Shown here: positions 61,643 to 64,000 of the stretch, piece by piece | Position numbering within the stretch: position 1 is the stretch's first letter | Layout: every line of letters starts with the position of its first letter | Assembly: GCF_033568475.1 (NCBI RefSeq) | Contig: NC_133121.1 | Location: 5,766,001 to 5,830,000, forward strand | From: Henckelia pumila | Lineage: Eukaryota > Streptophyta > Magnoliopsida > Lamiales > Gesneriaceae | DNA: 64,000 nt | Direction: 5' to 3' | Notes under the pieces: generated by a model | Database searches by the model: none | What the model was told of the DNA's origin: nothing | Seen by the model: only the letters and a program-made list of their open reading frames with translations | Program-made: the position numbers and the translations under genes

Positions 61643-63229
61643 GAAATACCTCAAAATCCATCAAACCTGTTTCAAACTATTCAAATCTTGAGATTGAAAA
61701 ACGCCGTCAACGGATTCAAAATGCATCAGAGTCAAGGAGAAAAAGAAAACGGTGAACTTTTTTTCATAGAAGCTAAGTGTTTTTTTTATGTTATAACTAA
61801 ACAAATAATAACACTAATTAAATTAGCACACACCACTATTTTTTTTAATGGGGATTGTTACATTTATTTCGTTTTATTGTAATTTTTTCGGTCATTATAT
61901 AATATGATATGTTCATGGCTTACATTTTATTTACTTTACCAGCACTGTTTTATTCAACGGTGATAATTCCTCACATGTTGATTGTGCAACCAAAAACTCA
62001 ACCTCCCAAGGTATTATATAACAATCAATTGCATTGTCGTGTAACGTTCTTATCTCAATTATATTAACTGTATGTATCGTAGACAATACTCTAGAGGCAA
62101 CCAACTTGATATCAAGTTCTTCATGGTTGCTTGATCAAACAAGTTCTGAACTGATCGATGGAATTAAATAGAGAAAGACAAAGAGATTTTCCTACCTTGC
62201 TTAAAGCTGTTAAACATGAAGGTAAAAAATTAAATCATTAGCTGTACATATACACTCCAATATATTAATAGATTTGTTTATTCTTTATGAATTATAGAAT
62301 AACATATTTATAATTTTCCCATGTTAATGTTTTGAAGGCACGATAGAGTTACGTGTGATCAATTCAAAGGATGTTTGTCGTCACTGTGGGGCAAAAAAGT
62401 TTGAATTTGAAAGCCCCACCTTTTGCTGTGATAATGGTAAAATTATATTAGCTGACACAGCTATGCCGCATGAATTGTTTGAACTATTTACTAACACACA
62501 ATCTCAAGAAGCAGAGAATTTTCGAAAGAGGATCAGAGTATATAACAGTTTATTTTCATTCACTTCTTTTGGTGTTAAAGTGGACAATAATCTTGCTTTT
62601 TCAAAATGTGGAATCTATACATTTAGAGTGTTAGGACAAGTGTTTCATACGCTCCCGCCCTTGAATCCTCATGAGGGGAAACCATCTCATTTTCAGTTGT
62701 ATTTTTGGGATAACGACAACGAACTGGATAATAGGATGAACGTATTTGACAATGCTGATGTTTATGAAGGTACTATGAAGCTATTAATGGATGTCATGAA
62801 AAAAAATCCATATGCTGAATTGTTGCACAGGATAAATGATTTTCCCTGTATTGAAGATGTAACCCTTCAAATATGTAAAAATGCTGGAGTGGATCAGCGA
62901 TGCTACAATAATCCTACATCAGATCAAGTTGTTGCTATTTGGATTGAGGGAAATAATCCGAATATTTCATATATAGGGATATAGTACTTCATGGGTCTGA
63001 TGAACAGAAACATAAGATAAAACATTATTTTGAATGTTACGATCCCTTACAATATTATCCACTTCTTTTCCCAAACGGTGAAAATGGATGACACCAAAAC
63101 ATTCCTAAATTTAAGAATGACAGTTCTGTTATGCAATCACATCATACTACAAAGAATCCAACAAATTTTTCATCGGTGGAATCTATTCTTCGCCCGGAAG
63201 ACACTGGTACATTTTTTTTTTAATTTTTA
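61643..63229 (+). pseudogene. Helitron Rep/helicase-like gene, N-terminal part, decayed
   Basis: Candidate exons carry a basic N-terminal block (EKRRQRIQNASESRRKRKR, about 61690-61750), a short exon about 61944-62010 (VLFNGDNSSHVDCATKNS), an exon ending near 62219 (RDFPTLLKAVKHE) and, from 62338, the Helitron_like_N domain. The last begins VCRHCGAKKFEFESPTFCC and continues with RIRVYNSLFSFTSFGVKVD, GIYTFRVLGQVFHTL, QLYFWDNDNELDNRM and DQVVAIWIEGNNPNISY. Near 62971 a one-base loss shifts the frame relative to the family, after which RDIVLHGSDEQKH and YYPLLFPNGENG continue. A TGA at 63089-63091 replaces the expected Trp of the GWH motif. The coding match stops near 63205 (RPEDTGT), before the Rep HUH and helicase motifs, which would lie to the right. 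Exon borders upstream of 62338 are tentative. Confidence 0.8.
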
Positions 63230-64000
63230 GTATTTATTCTTCCATATGCTATATAATTATGTCGATGATAAAATTATGTTGTTTGATTCAAAAAAATAAA
63301 TTATTATTTCCAATTTAGATGAAGATAAACTTATGAATGTGTATTGAAATTTATATAGTCCCACAATATACAATTATCTAGGTTTTTATAAGAATGTTAT
63401 ACTCATCATCATCATAATCATCTTGACTATATCTGAAAATTAAATTAATTCTATTAAAAACAATTGTATAAAATAATAATAATAATTATTATCAGTTTTA
63501 TTATTATGATTGGCTTTGTTAACTTCTTTGGTTTATTCAATATTTACAAATTAAATTTAATTATAATTATATTTTTTTATGCAAAAATTAAATTAGGTTT
63601 AGATTTCGATCTAGATGAACTTACAAATGTATTGAAATTATATTTATTTACTATCACAATATACAATTAATAATTATTTTTAAACGCATTATTTTACTCA
63701 TTTTAACATTATATATATATATATGTGTATATATATATATATGTTATAATTCTAGATTAAATTAAATTTGAAAAATTCAATATATAAGTAATAATAAGAA
63801 TAATAAATTTATATTCTAGTTTTTTAAACTTATTTTGTTGATTAAATATTTTTAAAAAAATATTATTAATTATAATTCAAATTTTATGTTCTACATTTTA
63901 GTTTAAATAAAAATTAATAAACTTATGTACTTTTATACATGTTTTCTGAAAATTGTTTAAATTTGTCTTGGTTACTAAGAGGTTATTGAATATTAATGAA
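63230..64000. other. Very AT-rich stretch at the right edge
   Basis: Inside the Helitron, probably intron or inserted sequence. It has TA/TG microsatellite runs (63707-63742) and no coding match to the rest of the Rep/helicase gene. Confidence 0.45.

Larger units (their letters stand above)
59795..64000 (+). mobile_element. Helitron, 5' part (3' end outside the window)
   Basis: The left terminus TCTATAACCTATATAAAAG, preceded by A, matches the conserved TC-starting plant Helitron 5' end and insertion after A. A subterminal inverted repeat (AATAAAAGGGCAAAGTT and its complement near 59855-59875) and AAGGGTATAAxxGTAAAT repeats follow. From about 61.6 kb the element encodes the N-terminal part of a Helitron Rep/helicase protein. 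Helitrons are rolling-circle DNA transposons without terminal inverted repeats or target duplications. The helicase half and the CTRR 3' end are not in the window. Internal tandem duplications lie at 60040-60145 (ACTTAAATAC...GAAATTAAAT) and 60183-60425 (AGGTTTGCTAAA...CAACG blocks). It looks decayed. Confidence 0.82.

Overview
The window is nuclear DNA of a flowering plant, very probably a eudicot: AT-rich intergenic sequence, short introns with plant-like GT–AG borders, plant-specific families (TRM/DUF4378, type 2 lipid transfer protein, plant GT14 glycosyltransferase) and plant repeat families (hAT and Mutator MITEs, tRNA-derived SINEs, a Helitron). There is nothing bacterial and no CRISPR array, rRNA or tRNA gene that I can support. 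The species cannot be fixed from the sequence alone. Gene models were assembled by hand from reading frames, splice signals and recalled family sequences. For the multi-exon genes the exon lengths add up to whole codon numbers, which is a strong internal check.

Layout. 0-17 kb is a block of genes all on the minus strand: the first exon of an unidentified gene at the left edge, a small conserved plant protein of unknown function, ribosomal protein eS7 (RPS7) with a telo-box/site II promoter, an alpha/beta-hydrolase, and mannose-6-phosphate isomerase. 17-26 kb is gene-poor and full of palindromic non-coding elements: a 1.25 kb element whose arms are built of minisatellite units, a small foldback MITE, a Mutator-type MITE with a 9-bp target duplication, and a further inverted-repeat element. 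26-38.6 kb carries three plus-strand genes: a proline-rich kinase-regulator-like protein, a 933-aa TRM/LONGIFOLIA-type protein and a GT14 glycosyltransferase. 39-40 kb holds a SINE and a hAT MITE with a duplicated right end. 41-58.4 kb returns to the minus strand: an ABHD17-type depalmitoylase-like hydrolase, a small conserved protein, a type 2 non-specific lipid transfer protein, and a 20-exon RELCH (LisH, coiled coil, HEAT) gene. From 59.8 kb to the right edge the window enters a large decayed Helitron whose 3' end lies outside.

The genes are ordinary housekeeping and developmental genes that do not form an operon or pathway: translation (eS7), mannose/GDP-mannose supply (PMI), lipid or ester hydrolysis (two unrelated alpha/beta-hydrolases), lipid binding in the wall (nsLTP2), Golgi glycosylation (GT14), microtubule/cell-shape control (TRM) and endosome tethering (RELCH).

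The most interesting signals are in RNA processing and repeats. The RELCH gene combines a U12-type AT–AC intron, a GC–AG intron and an 81-bp intron that is open in frame and would insert a hydrophobic segment if kept. Other points are a four-run G-quadruplex motif in the RPS7 leader intron, a microsatellite that runs directly into a start codon, a 23-G homopolymer, and several intact target-site duplications that date insertions as fairly recent. I did not find evidence of a wholly new biological system.
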